Source: Loktanella sp. S4079
GTDB lineage: Bacteria > Pseudomonadota > Alphaproteobacteria > Rhodobacterales > Rhodobacteraceae
Direction: 5' to 3'
DNA: 64,000 nt
Assembly (NCBI RefSeq): GCF_000967725.1
Contig: NZ_JXYE01000002.1
Coordinates: 1,550,001 to 1,614,000, forward strand
Shown here: positions 27,219 to 37,071 of the stretch, piece by piece
Numbering within the stretch: the first letter of the stretch is position 1
Layout of the letters: the number at the start of each line of letters is the position of its first letter
The notes under the pieces: generated by a model
Told to the model about the DNA's origin: nothing
Databases searched by the model: none
The model's input: the letters and a program-made list of their open reading frames with translations, nothing else
Program-made: the position numbers and the translations under genes

Positions 27219-27588
27219 AACAGTTGCAGTATGTTTGGTGATCGGTGGGCAGGTCCATGCCGATGACAGCGCCCGCCTTGATGAATTTGGATGTGCCATT
27301 CTGGAACGACCAGATGAGCTGACCTTTTCCACCTTTCGCGATGCTTGGCGTAGTGTGGCTGCCGACAAGCTCTATAGTCTCATGCGACACCGCGCTGTGA
27401 TCGAGGACGGTTCTTGCGGTTGCCATGTTTTGCGACCGGACTGGTCCGTCATCGCTTCTGAATTTGAGCGTCTTGGTTTCAATCAGGGACCGCGCGCAAA
27501 CTATGACACTTGGGTGGAAGTTGAGTATTTCCCGAACATGGAAACACTGCGCAATACGGTCGCCGCGCAATGCGGGGAGATTGAATAA
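27211..27588 (+). CDS. Small exported protein upstream of virB6
   Basis: A 125-residue protein with a signal peptide (MLRTVAVCLVIGGQVHA) and a mature domain with several cysteines (GCAILERPDEL, EDGSCGCHVL). GAAGGAG is placed before the ATG at 27211; the longer frame from 27013 overlaps the previous gene and is not chosen. Its stop overlaps the virB6 start. Small exported proteins beside virB6 are often VirB5-like pilus tip or entry-exclusion proteins. Which one it is cannot be told. Confidence 0.7.
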   Translation: MLRTVAVCLVIGGQVHADDSARLDEFGCAILERPDELTFSTFRDAWRSVAADKLYSLMRHRAVIEDGSCGCHVLRPDWSVIASEFERLGFNQGPRANYDTWVEVEYFPNMETLRNTVAAQCGEIE

Positions 27589-28646
27589 TGGGCATGGTTC
27601 AGTTCATCGTTGACGCCGCCGATCAGGGGCTAGACACTATCGCGGAATCGCAATTTGCCACAATCGCCTCTGGCATGGGCAACGCCATCTTGCTGATGAT
27701 GACATTGGCGCTCATCTTTCTGTTCATCAACATGTCGCTGCAAATCCGGCCGATGAGTGGCGCAGATGTGTTCTACCTGCTGGTTAAGATCGTCCTGATC
27801 CAGATCTTCGCCTTCAACTGGGTTCAGTTCAATCAGGTCTCAGGCGGCATTATTGACGGTATCGACAACGTGGCAGGGCTTTTTATTGGCTCGATCACGG
27901 GTGGTACCGGCACAGGTAGCGCGTTTTTCGCGGAGCGGTTTGATCAGCTTACCAATGATCTGTCTGCCTATGCCAACCAGATCGGCGCGCAGCTTAATTG
28001 GATGGCAGGAGCGATGATGAGCGTGCTGCTTGTCGTGCTGTTGTCTCTTCTGGGCGGGGTTGCGGCGCTGATTATGGTCTTGGCAAAGATGGTCGCAACG
28101 CTGTTGCTGGGCCTTGCCCCTATCATGATTGCGCTGTCGCTGTTCAAGGTCACAGAAGACTATTTCAAACGCTGGTTGGCGGCGCTGGTCAGTTGGTCGC
28201 TCTACCCGGTCGTCATCGCAGGTGTGTTCTCAGTGATTTTCGGCCTGATTGACCTCCTGCAAGCGGAACTAGGCGATGCCACAGACATCAGCAGCATCGG
28301 TATGGCGTTGCCGTTCCTGATGGTTGTGTTTCTATCCTTTGCACTGGTGCTGTTCATCCCTCTCATTGTGCGCACTCTTTCCGGTGATCTTAACGCCGGT
28401 TTGGCCGGATCAGTCGTCGGGGCCGTCAGTCGTCAGGCCTATCTGGGCTTGGGATCGCCGCGTCGCGGATCGCAGATGCAGCCACGCACGCCAACTGGCC
28501 CACCCAGTCAAAACCCAGTAAACCCAACCCCAATCCCTCCACCCCGTCAAAGCACCGGGACTGGCGCGAGCCTAGCGCGCATCATGGCACGCAACGAAAG
28601 GCTCGACCGAGCCAGCAAGGACCGCACGGATGAAAGAAGGAATTGA
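27588..28646 (+). CDS. VirB6-like type IV secretion inner-membrane protein
   Basis: A 352-residue VirB6/TrbL-type protein with six or so membrane segments, the central loop with a conserved Trp region (FNWVQFNQVSGG), and a proline-rich hydrophilic tail. VirB6 forms part of the inner-membrane channel for DNA transfer. No other virB gene is present in the island, so it may replace or modify the VirB6 of a helper conjugation system. Confidence 0.85.
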   Translation: MGMVQFIVDAADQGLDTIAESQFATIASGMGNAILLMMTLALIFLFINMSLQIRPMSGADVFYLLVKIVLIQIFAFNWVQFNQVSGGIIDGIDNVAGLFIGSITGGTGTGSAFFAERFDQLTNDLSAYANQIGAQLNWMAGAMMSVLLVVLLSLLGGVAALIMVLAKMVATLLLGLAPIMIALSLFKVTEDYFKRWLAALVSWSLYPVVIAGVFSVIFGLIDLLQAELGDATDISSIGMALPFLMVVFLSFALVLFIPLIVRTLSGDLNAGLAGSVVGAVSRQAYLGLGSPRRGSQMQPRTPTGPPSQNPVNPTPIPPPRQSTGTGASLARIMARNERLDRASKDRTDERRN

Positions 28647-29043
28647 GGCTTCACTATGATAGTGTTTGCTTTGTTCGAGAGCAGACGTTCGAGATCGTCA
28701 AAGCCAAGTTCGCCTATTTGCGGACAAACCCACCTTGATTGATTTGCGCTGAATGACTGCATTTGTCATGCTGCATGTGCAAGGGGATGCGGCAAGGGCG
28801 GGAAGCAGCCATTCGCAGCAAATGCATACAGTTGAACGACAATTTCTAAAGCTGCTGTGCAACGTATGCAAAAACATTCAGCAATAGGTTGCAGAACACG
28901 GCCGGACAGAGCAACATTCTTTGTGAGTTAGTCTGGTATTAGGGAGTAACACTTTTCTTCATATTTGAAAAAGGCACGCTCAATAGCTGAAACCTGCAAG
29001 CCCACGTTGATATAAGGTCACGATAACTGGTTGGGAATAAGAA
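28647..29043. other. Non-coding gap after virB6
   Basis: No gene is visible in this 397-base stretch. It is a good place for the promoter of the membrane-protein gene at 29044. The part near 28780-28830 (GGGAAGCAGCCATTCGCAGC) resembles intergenic repeats common in this group of bacteria, by impression only. Confidence 0.35.
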
Positions 29044-31515
29044 TTGTTAACACGATTAAGAGTTTGGGCGGTTTCCACAGGCCGATTTTGGAAAGCGAGA
29101 GGTTGGATCTCGCGGCAGTTGTTTCGTGCTGAAAAGCTGAGGAATCATGGCACCTCAGGTGTCAGAGCGCAGATTCAGAAATCGCGGATTGGCTGGCAAC
29201 TAATCTGGATTGGCTTAAAAAAATTTCTCACCGTTGGCTTGGCTTTACTGGCATTGGAATTCGCAGAGCATCGTATAGTCGATGTGTTTCATCTTACGAG
29301 TTGGCCTGATGCTGCCACACACGACGACTATAACGAACAACTTGAGTTCTATGCGGTTCTCTTAGCTGCAATTTTTTCGATTTATTTTGCCACCATCGGT
29401 ATCATTCTCAGCACTGGTTACGCCAAATTGAACCGAAAAATCGTCAGCCTGTTGATAGGCGAACAAGTCGGCAACTTATACACTTCAACCCTCATCTTTG
29501 CGACCACCTTTTGTCTCACGGTCACAGCCATCAACATATTTGGCCACCAAACAGGGCTTGGAGTATATGTGGTTTCAAGCTGCTTGACTGTGTTATCTGT
29601 CTTAACACTTTTCCCAATCGGTCGGAGATTGTTTGAGTTCTTTGAGCTCACGCCGTTGATTGACGGTGAGATTCTTCCAAAAATCGCCCAGCACATTGAA
29701 CGGGTCGCTCAAGACAGGAACTCAATTTCCTATCAGAACCACTTTTCCCAGTTGGCTAGAACGAAGCTGAAGCAACTCGATTTCATAAACGAAAGACTTC
29801 AAAGCGAGCAAAGCAAAGTTGAGCAAAATCTACCACTTCTAACCAGCAGGTACTCGGGCCTGCTAGCCTATTACTTGAAGCAAAAGCACAAAATTCCAGA
29901 GGACAGCTACTGGTTCCCACGGATTCAGTTTCATCCAAACTGGTTCTTAGCTGGCGATTCAGCGACTTCAATGGCCCTCCGAACTAGTTCTCAAATCACA
30001 CCTGAAGAACGACCAGATTTAGACTGGCTTGAAAGTGCAGTCCTCGAAAAAATTCACCATCATCTTGAACTAGCACTAAGAGCAAAGAAGTGGGAGCTTT
30101 CACTTCGGCTGGTTTCAGACCTCCAGCACCGTGCGTCTGTGTATGCGCATGGACTATATTTTCAGACAGGGTTAGACGATTTCGCGGCCGTACGGCTTTT
30201 GCTTGAACAATACCTGCCAGAGCTTGACAGCAAGAATAGTGAAACGTCGAAACACGCAATTGCATTGGCTGATACTTGGGCCGCAATCGCTCAAAATTTC
30301 TTCCTTGAGACGCTGCGCAGGATACAGACCTTTGACAAGGATTTGATGCGGTTTTTTGCAGAAGATGACTGGTCGTTTGCCGCAAGTAAGAATCTTCCAG
30401 CCTTTCTACAGGTCAAAATTCGCCCACTTCAAAAGCGGATAGTCTTTGAACAAAAGATTGAGCAGCGTCGCTTATCCCGACCAAAGTACTTGCAGCAACT
30501 TACCATTAAAGCTGCTTTGGAAGAGTACTTCAAAATCGTCGAAGCCGTCGCGGATTTCGAAAGTACTGAACTTCCGAAGTTTGCCCAGACTCTTGTGGCA
30601 TCAGGACATCCAGCAGCAGCAACCCAAGTGGTCTTGAGCACCCTCCATTCCAACTGGAAACTGCCAGGCTGGTACGATGACTTGGAGCGGTTGTTTACGC
30701 GGTACGCTAAGTACCAGCTATACGATGACGAAATGTACAAGCTTCCAACGTTGGATTTTGAGAAACTTCAAAACCAATTTGAAGTCCAGCGTAGTGAATT
30801 GATGAAGCTCTTGTCCGACAGAAATTTGGGGAGTCATTTGTTTGCTTCACGTGCCCATGACGCAAGCCTGCCTGACCACTTTGGACAGACATATTTCGTA
30901 CTTGCGAATGAATGCGTCGATGCACTCCACCAGAACGATGAGGAAGTATTGGAACGTGTTTTCCAGACATTCTTCGGGTTGGCGTTTTTGGCGGCAAATT
31001 TCAAATTCACCGACCCCAACTTGGACGTAAACCAAGAGTTTCGGCTTCATCTTGTTTCAAGTGCCAACAAAGACCTAGCGACGCTTTTAGGGTATTCAAT
31101 TCTGTACGCTGAACATCATCAGAATGAGGCGCTCAAGACTATCCCAATGAAAATTTGGGAAGGCTTGTTAGAAGCGGCACCAGACCGCAAGGGGTATCTG
31201 GAAAGAACGATGCTGTTGAGCGACAGCAGGAGCTTTAGCATGAACGCTTCCCCAAGGAGCTTGATTAGAACCGAGTGGAAGATGAAGTTCGAAGCCCTGT
31301 TGCGAGATGCAGGATACAACGACCGTTATTCCTCTCACGGACCAAAGCATCCAAGCCATATCGTCGACGAATTTAGAGGTGGCTACTACAGCGCCAGCGA
31401 CGTCTTCTTTGCGTTGCACGTGCTAGATGAGGTGGACTTGTCAGAAGATAAAATCAATTACCAAATCACCAGTTTTAAGTCGCAGATTGGGCAGCGAAAA
31501 GGAGAGACAGAATGA
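29044..31515 (+). CDS. Large membrane protein of unknown function (first of a pair)
   Basis: An 823-residue protein with about four membrane helices in the first 200 residues (LTVGLALLALEF; YAVLLAAIFSIYFATIGIIL; LIFATTFCLTVTAINIFG; VSSCLTVLSVLTLFPIG) and a large helical cytosolic part of about 600 residues. No catalytic motif is recognised. The start is a TTG at 29044 with a weak ribosome site, and no ATG is near. The gene overlaps the next one by four bases, so the two form a unit. Low-GC composition and location in the island suggest acquired cargo, perhaps defence. Confidence 0.75.
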   Translation: MLTRLRVWAVSTGRFWKARGWISRQLFRAEKLRNHGTSGVRAQIQKSRIGWQLIWIGLKKFLTVGLALLALEFAEHRIVDVFHLTSWPDAATHDDYNEQLEFYAVLLAAIFSIYFATIGIILSTGYAKLNRKIVSLLIGEQVGNLYTSTLIFATTFCLTVTAINIFGHQTGLGVYVVSSCLTVLSVLTLFPIGRRLFEFFELTPLIDGEILPKIAQHIERVAQDRNSISYQNHFSQLARTKLKQLDFINERLQSEQSKVEQNLPLLTSRYSGLLAYYLKQKHKIPEDSYWFPRIQFHPNWFLAGDSATSMALRTSSQITPEERPDLDWLESAVLEKIHHHLELALRAKKWELSLRLVSDLQHRASVYAHGLYFQTGLDDFAAVRLLLEQYLPELDSKNSETSKHAIALADTWAAIAQNFFLETLRRIQTFDKDLMRFFAEDDWSFAASKNLPAFLQVKIRPLQKRIVFEQKIEQRRLSRPKYLQQLTIKAALEEYFKIVEAVADFESTELPKFAQTLVASGHPAAATQVVLSTLHSNWKLPGWYDDLERLFTRYAKYQLYDDEMYKLPTLDFEKLQNQFEVQRSELMKLLSDRNLGSHLFASRAHDASLPDHFGQTYFVLANECVDALHQNDEEVLERVFQTFFGLAFLAANFKFTDPNLDVNQEFRLHLVSSANKDLATLLGYSILYAEHHQNEALKTIPMKIWEGLLEAAPDRKGYLERTMLLSDSRSFSMNASPRSLIRTEWKMKFEALLRDAGYNDRYSSHGPKHPSHIVDEFRGGYYSASDVFFALHVLDEVDLSEDKINYQITSFKSQIGQRKGETE

Positions 31516-32501
31516 GAGTTTCTCGCAGTGCTCCTGAGTTTTTTGTCAATCATGAGATTTTACCAAATGCCTTGGAGGCGTTAGTTTTTCGTCCCGTTGA
31601 CCGAATGGGAAACTTCAGTCAAAACATGTTCAATGACGACTTCCACAACATGTTCTTTGGCAGCTCGCGGAGAGACGCGAACACGTTTCGGATTACATCA
31701 AATAATCAAGAGCTGCAGGACCAGTTGTTGGGAGCATTCGTCAGCAGGCAGAGCTATTCGGGTGGGCATTCCATTGTAGAGGAGGTAGTCAAAGAGGTAG
31801 TCCAAAGCCTCATTTACTACGGCAAAGCAGTTTACATTCTGCAAGAGTGTGAGGATGAAGGTCAGTATTTCCGCGCCGTCCCCGCCAACTCAGTCTTCAG
31901 ATTTATGAGCTTAATTTTTCAATATTTGCCTCGACGTGTTAGGCGGAACTGGGACCGCGATGACGAAACCTTGCGGCGCGAAGTTCGTTTTTTGAGACGC
32001 AAGCGTCTCCTCATTTTTGATTGGAAGAGTTCTGTAAGGAGGAAGGTGCGTTACCAAAATCGCATCCTTAAGACCTTGGACAGGTATGCCCATGATGGTG
32101 GGGCGAAGCATATGCCTCGGCCAACACATGAAAACCCAAACCCGAAGAACTATTTTGACTTTCGCGTGTGGAAGAAAACGCAAGACGAAGCGCTGTTTAC
32201 TGCCACTCGGCCCACAGGTTGGAGCGGAAGAGCATCGTCACATCCCGACCGTTCAGACTTCTTTATCTGTCATCGCCTGATTAGATTTAGAAAGCTTCAA
32301 GTCGAGCTGGCATCCCATGTTCTGAAAACACTCAGCAACCAGCTAACGGACATCGGGAAACAGGAAGATGGAAATTTCCAGCTCAGTGTCGAGTTCAGCG
32401 ATGAATATCAGAGCATCGACGAGTTGGAAGAGCTCGAACGCCGATTAGAACGCGAAGAGGTCAATTTTGGGGAAATACTGGACTACTGCTACCAGTCCTA
32501 A
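31512..32501 (+). CDS. Partner protein of unknown function (second of a pair)
   Basis: A 329-residue soluble, basic protein, not recognised. Its ATG overlaps the stop of the 823-aa membrane protein (ATGA), and AAAGGAGAG precedes it. The first half contains VEEVVKEVVQSLIYYGKAVYIL; the middle is very rich in arginine (LPRRVRRNWDRDDETLRREVRFLRR would be about its most basic part); the end is acidic (SIDELEELERRLEREEVNF). Coupling to a membrane protein suggests the two act together. Confidence 0.75.
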   Translation: MRVSRSAPEFFVNHEILPNALEALVFRPVDRMGNFSQNMFNDDFHNMFFGSSRRDANTFRITSNNQELQDQLLGAFVSRQSYSGGHSIVEEVVKEVVQSLIYYGKAVYILQECEDEGQYFRAVPANSVFRFMSLIFQYLPRRVRRNWDRDDETLRREVRFLRRKRLLIFDWKSSVRRKVRYQNRILKTLDRYAHDGGAKHMPRPTHENPNPKNYFDFRVWKKTQDEALFTATRPTGWSGRASSHPDRSDFFICHRLIRFRKLQVELASHVLKTLSNQLTDIGKQEDGNFQLSVEFSDEYQSIDELEELERRLEREEVNFGEILDYCYQS

Positions 32502-32617
32502 GGGCTGCTCCTTTGGGGACGCATCATGCCCACATGTTGCGTCGGCTTCTAGTGCAGCGAATGTCTGGTCTGACGGGCTGCAATGCAGCGTTTGGATTTC
32601 CGGTCAATGTCCGCAAT

Positions 32618-32642
32618 GGGCCGTCCTCTCGAACGGCCCTTT
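32618..32642 (+). terminator. Terminator after the two-gene module
   Basis: GGGCCGT (32618-32624) and ACGGCCC (32633-32639) form a 7-bp stem with an 8-base loop followed by TTTGG. It lies about 115 bases after the second gene and just before the integrase remnant on the other strand, so it may serve both. Confidence 0.6.
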
Positions 32643-32645
32643 GGC

Positions 32646-32876
32646 CTAGATTTCAATTGCTTCAGCAATCGCTAAGGCATCCTCGAGTTCGACGCCAAGG
32701 TATCGGACTGTGCTGTCCATCTTGGTGTGTCCAAGTAGAAGCTGGACCGCTCTCAAGTTGCCAGTCTTCTTGTAGATCTGCGTCACCTTCGTGCGCCGCA
32801 TCGAATGCGTTCCGTAGGAGACATTCGCTGCGATGGCGAGATCTCGACCTGCTCCAAAGACTGGATTGCGGGACAT
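32646..32876 (-). pseudogene. C-terminal fragment of a tyrosine integrase
   Basis: A 76-residue fragment holding the catalytic C-terminus of a tyrosine recombinase: HSMRR (His and Arg), GHTKMDSTVRYLG (His and the nucleophilic Tyr). The first catalytic Arg and the DNA-binding half are missing. It is a second, decayed integrase inside the island and implies that at least two elements were joined here. Confidence 0.8.
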
Positions 32877-32914
32877 TGCTGAAGTTAGCTAAAAAAGTGG
32901 AACGGCTGCTTCTG

Positions 32915-33724
32915 TTAAATACTCAGTACAAGCGGGCAGTGATCTGAAACCTCTGGATCGTAAACCACATCAAACTTCCGCACGAGGTCGGCATCACTGA
33001 TCATCATATAATCGGCGAACCTGCCCGGTTTTTTGTATTGAGAGTTTCGGGTGCTGGTGAACCCGCGTCCTGTCACCAGTTCAGAAAAACCTGCATCGGC
33101 TAAGATCCGAAGCGTTTCGCTATCCGGCTCGACGTTGAAATCACCACAAATCACTTGCACGTCTTCTGCCGTCGATACTTGCCGCGAAATATCAAGCAGA
33201 TTCTGCGCCTGCTTCGCACGTTCGGGTGTGTCCATTTTTCCATTTAGATCGCGCAAGCCATGCATATGAGTAACGCTAACAGAACGATTGGAATTGTAGT
33301 CGTATAAGCGCACACCATGCGCGCTACGGGAGCGAGGGTGCTCACCATAGCCAACTGGCGAGAAAGTCTTGTGGACGAAACCTTGAGCCTGACCAATGAT
33401 CGGGATGGATTTATGGACGAATGTGGCCAGCCCCCACTGTGACGGGATGGATAGATCATCATCCCACAACACGCCCTGCGCGGCAGGACAGAATATAGCG
33501 ACATGATCTGGCAACACTCGGCATACGTCACGGAAGAAATTTGCGCGCTGCGGTAGGATATGGTCGCCATCTCGATACGTCAGCCAGTCTTTATCGGAGG
33601 CTGGGCTATGGACGACCTCTTGCAAGCATAGGATTTCAGGAGCGGCCGTTTGGATGTAGGGTAGCAGGTATTCGAAGAGTTTCCCTCCCCAACCGTTTAA
33701 ACACATGATGTCCATATCGCCCAC
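32915..33724 (-). CDS. Endonuclease/exonuclease/phosphatase-family protein
   Basis: A 269-residue protein of the EEP superfamily. Visible hallmarks are LCLQEV with the metal-binding Glu, GDFNVEPDS with Asp and Asn, and SDHCPLVLSI at the C-terminus with the catalytic Asp-His. The substrate (DNA, RNA, phosphoinositide or other) cannot be told. There is no signal peptide. A start at MDIMCLNGWGG, 9 bases inside, is also possible. Confidence 0.85.
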   Translation of the reverse strand: MGDMDIMCLNGWGGKLFEYLLPYIQTAAPEILCLQEVVHSPASDKDWLTYRDGDHILPQRANFFRDVCRVLPDHVAIFCPAAQGVLWDDDLSIPSQWGLATFVHKSIPIIGQAQGFVHKTFSPVGYGEHPRSRSAHGVRLYDYNSNRSVSVTHMHGLRDLNGKMDTPERAKQAQNLLDISRQVSTAEDVQVICGDFNVEPDSETLRILADAGFSELVTGRGFTSTRNSQYKKPGRFADYMMISDADLVRKFDVVYDPEVSDHCPLVLSI

Positions 33725-33991
33725 CTATCACTATCCAAACCTTACATTCGCTGCATTACAGAAATACTGCAAGATGGGCTCTTTTCTGCCGTTCTCCGCT
33801 TTGCTGCATCATAAGCGCTCGGCCCGGATATGGTCTACGCCAACGGCCCAAAGCTGCCGATCACCATGCCCTAATTTGCTGCAGCGCAAACCGTCGAAGC
33901 CGCCACTCGATATGCTAACTATCGGAAGGACAGTGCCCGGGCTGGCGAGCCAATAACTCATGCGAGCCCGGGTACTGCTCAGCCAGCATGA

Positions 33992-34918
33992 TTATAGTTT
34001 CTCGGTCAGTTCCGGAACCGCGTCGAAAAGGTCAGCGACAAGACCGTAGTCGGCGACCTGGAATATGGGCGCCTCTTCGTCCTTGTTGATTGCGATGATT
34101 ACCTTGGAATCCTTCATGCCGGCTAGGTGCTGGATCGCGCCCGAGATGCCCACTGCAACATAAAGGTTCGGCGCGACGACCTTGCCGGTCTGGCCGATCT
34201 GCCAATCGTTCGGGGCAAACCCGCTGTCCACTGCGGCGCGCGATGCGCCCACCGCTGCGCCGAGCTTGTCGGCGAGCTTCTCGACTATGGCAAAGTTTTC
34301 CTCGGAACCGACGCCACGGCCACCCGACACTATTATTTCGGCCGAGGTAAGTTCCGGGCGATCGCTCTCAGCAACCTCGTTCTGAACCCACTCGGACAAG
34401 TCAGACATGGCGACTGTATCCAACCGCTCCACGGTGGCCGCGCCACCTTTGGCCGAAGGATCAAAGGACGTAGTGCGGATAGTCAAGATCTTGGTGGTGT
34501 CCTTGGATTTTACCGTCTGGATCGCATTGCCCGCGTAAACTGGTCGCTCAAACGTGTCGGCATCGACAATGGCTGTCACATCTGAAATCACCATGACATC
34601 CAGCAGTCCTGCAACGCGTGGCAGGATATTCCTAGCGTTTGTCGTGGCGGCGGCGGCTATGTGCGTGTAGTCGCCCGCAATGGACAAAATCAGGTCGGCA
34701 ACCGGCTCGGCCAGCATGCGGGAGAAACCATGGTCCGCAGCGGAAAGTACTTTGGCAACACCCTCCAGCGTGGCTGCCTCGGCCGCGGCGGCCTCGCTAC
34801 ACTGACCTGCGACCAACACCGTCACAGAGCCCAGGTCCTTGACCGCGGTTAGCGCTTTGGAGACCGCATCGGTGGCCAATTTACCGTCCGATACTTCGGC
34901 AAGCAGCAGAACAGCCAT
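33992..34918 (-). CDS. etfA: Electron transfer flavoprotein alpha subunit
   Basis: A 308-residue ETF alpha subunit. ETF accepts electrons from FAD dehydrogenases and passes them to ETF-quinone oxidoreductase. The C-terminal FAD-binding region is intact: [34 protein letters not shown] and [13 protein letters not shown]. Its start overlaps the etfB stop by one base (TAATG). In this position ETF is likely the electron acceptor for the FAD oxidase at the head of the same leftward cluster. Confidence 0.96.
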   Translation of the reverse strand: MAVLLLAEVSDGKLATDAVSKALTAVKDLGSVTVLVAGQCSEAAAAEAATLEGVAKVLSAADHGFSRMLAEPVADLILSIAGDYTHIAAAATTNARNILPRVAGLLDVMVISDVTAIVDADTFERPVYAGNAIQTVKSKDTTKILTIRTTSFDPSAKGGAATVERLDTVAMSDLSEWVQNEVAESDRPELTSAEIIVSGGRGVGSEENFAIVEKLADKLGAAVGASRAAVDSGFAPNDWQIGQTGKVVAPNLYVAVGISGAIQHLAGMKDSKVIIAINKDEEAPIFQVADYGLVADLFDAVPELTEKL

Positions 34919-35676
34919 TAAACAATCCCCTTCTCTTTTAGCTTAGCGACCAGTTCTTCGACCGAGCCTACAATCACACCGGCTTGGCGGGTCTCCGGTT
35001 CAGAGGTTCTCAAAATCTCCAGACGTGGCGTCACATCAACGCAAAGTTCTACGATGGTCTTTAGGTCTAGCCGCTTCTTCTTGGCCTTCATGATATTCGG
35101 TAGCGACGCGTAGCGCGGTTCGTTCAGCCGCAGATCGGTGGTGATGATCGCCGGCAGCTTTATCTTCACGGTCTGTAGGCCCCCGTCCACTTCACGCGCA
35201 ACGACCGCGCTGTCACCGTTGATTTCCACTGTGTTCGCATTGGTCGCCTGCGGCCAACCCAAAAGAGCTGCCAGCATTTGGCCTGTGGAGCACATGTCAT
35301 TATCGATAGCCTGTTTGCCCAACACGATCAGGCCGGGTTGTTCGCTCTCGACGATCTTGGCAATAATCTTCGCGACAGCCAGCGGCTCGATGTCGGTATG
35401 CACATCATCAGCAGCCTCGACGAGGATTGCACGGTCGGCCCCCATCGCCAGAGCGGTCCGCAGAGTTTCTTGAGCCTGCTTCACACCTATGGAGACAGCA
35501 ACCACTTCGGTGGCCTTGCCGGCCTCTTTCATGCGGATCGCTTCTTCGACTGCGATTTCGTCAAAAGGGTTCATCGACATCTTTACGTTCGTTAGATCAA
35601 CCCCTGCGCCATCCGCCTTTACGCGGACCTTCACGTTGTAGTCGATCACGCGCTTGACCGGTACGAGGACCTTCAT
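34918..35676 (-). CDS. etfB: Electron transfer flavoprotein beta subunit
   Basis: A 252-residue ETF beta subunit, the AMP-binding partner of EtfA. It begins [18 protein letters not shown] and contains [20 protein letters not shown] and the recognition-loop-like [21 protein letters not shown]. The ATG at 35676 with AAGGAAA upstream is chosen; the open frame reaches 35733. It lies 69 bases after the TRAP permease gene on the same strand. Confidence 0.96.
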   Translation of the reverse strand: MKVLVPVKRVIDYNVKVRVKADGAGVDLTNVKMSMNPFDEIAVEEAIRMKEAGKATEVVAVSIGVKQAQETLRTALAMGADRAILVEAADDVHTDIEPLAVAKIIAKIVESEQPGLIVLGKQAIDNDMCSTGQMLAALLGWPQATNANTVEINGDSAVVAREVDGGLQTVKIKLPAIITTDLRLNEPRYASLPNIMKAKKKRLDLKTIVELCVDVTPRLEILRTSEPETRQAGVIVGSVEELVAKLKEKGIV

Positions 35677-35745
35677 AAGTTTCCTTTCTCTTATTGGGGC
35701 GCGCGATGGACCCTTTGCCACGCCGCGCGCCATATGGCGAATTAT

Positions 35746-37071
35746 TCAACTCCAGACCCTGACCAGCCAGAAGCTCAGAGCTGGGAAGGCAATCAGCAAT
35801 CCGACGCGTGTCAGCTCCGCCAAAATGAATGGGATAGTCCCCTGAAAGATCGCACGCGTCGGGATATCCCGTGCAATCGCTGCGATGACGAAAAGGTTCA
35901 TCCCGACCGGTGGGGTGATCATGCCGACTTCAACGACGACCAAAGTGAGGATGCCGAACCACAATGCCTGATGTTCTGGAAGCAGGCCAAAATCCAGCGT
36001 CATCATTGTGGGAAAGAAAACTGGCACCGTCAGCACGATCATTGACAGACTGTCCATTACGCAGCCCATCACGAGGTAGAAGACCACGATAAGCAGCAGC
36101 ACGGTCATAGGCGCGACGTCCGCTGCCGCGAACCAGTCTGATAGGGCTAAGGGCAGACGAGACAGCGCGATGGCCACGTTAAACAGGTCTGCGCCGAAGA
36201 TGATCGCGAAGATCATCGCGCTGGCGCTTGCAGTATCTACCAGGCTACCCACCAGCGCACCAAGATCGAGCCTGCGTGTCAGAAGACCTGCCAATCCGGT
36301 GAGGACTACCCCGATCGACGCCCCTTCCGCAGGTGTGAAGAAGCCGCCATAGATCCCACCAAGGACGATCACGAAGATACTGACGATGTGCCAGATCTCT
36401 TTCAGGCTGGCCAGTCGAACTGACAGTCCGGCGCGTGCCTGTACGGGAGCAGCGTCAGGCTTCAGCCGGACGATCACCGCGATGGCAATGATAAACCCGA
36501 GAACCGCCATGATGCCGGGAATGGTTGCTGCAAGGAATAGCTTGACGATATTCTGTTCGGTCAACAGGGCATAGATGATCAACACGATGGACGGCGGAAT
36601 CAAGATGCCCAACGTGCCACCCGCTGCCAGCGCTCCCGAGGACAGAGCCGGGCTGTAGGCATGCTTGCGCATTTCCGGCAAGGCAACCTTTGACATTGTC
36701 GAGGCCGTAGCAATGGACGACCCCGAAATCGATCCGAAAACTGCGCAACCCGCTACGGCGGCCATGGCCAAACCACCGCGCCAATGCCCGATCCAGGCAT
36801 TGGATGCAGCGAACAATGCCGTAGAAATGCCCGATCGGGTCGCCAGGTGCCCCATCAGGATGAATAGCGGAATGATTGCTAGATCATAGGACAGAAACTT
36901 GTCCGGCCAAGCCGAAGACAGGTAGGCTAGCAGGCCCGCCGAACCGGACAATGCGACGTAACCGACCGCGCCGACCACTGCCATGGCAAGGCCAATCGGT
37001 GCCCTAAGCAGGATTGCCGCAACCAAGATCGCAACGAGAAGAATAGCAAGAGTCACAGGTTCCACGGTCAT
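35746..37071 (-). CDS. dctM: TRAP transporter large permease (DctM)
   Basis: A 441-residue DctM-type permease with about 12 membrane helices. It shows the DctM repeats (ATRSGISTALFAASNAWIGHW; SGALAAGGTLGILIPPS). It drives uptake of an organic acid by the sodium or proton gradient, together with DctQ and DctP. Its ATG overlaps the dctQ stop by four bases. Confidence 0.95.
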   Translation of the reverse strand: MTVEPVTLAILLVAILVAAILLRAPIGLAMAVVGAVGYVALSGSAGLLAYLSSAWPDKFLSYDLAIIPLFILMGHLATRSGISTALFAASNAWIGHWRGGLAMAAVAGCAVFGSISGSSIATASTMSKVALPEMRKHAYSPALSSGALAAGGTLGILIPPSIVLIIYALLTEQNIVKLFLAATIPGIMAVLGFIIAIAVIVRLKPDAAPVQARAGLSVRLASLKEIWHIVSIFVIVLGGIYGGFFTPAEGASIGVVLTGLAGLLTRRLDLGALVGSLVDTASASAMIFAIIFGADLFNVAIALSRLPLALSDWFAAADVAPMTVLLLIVVFYLVMGCVMDSLSMIVLTVPVFFPTMMTLDFGLLPEHQALWFGILTLVVVEVGMITPPVGMNLFVIAAIARDIPTRAIFQGTIPFILAELTRVGLLIAFPALSFWLVRVWS

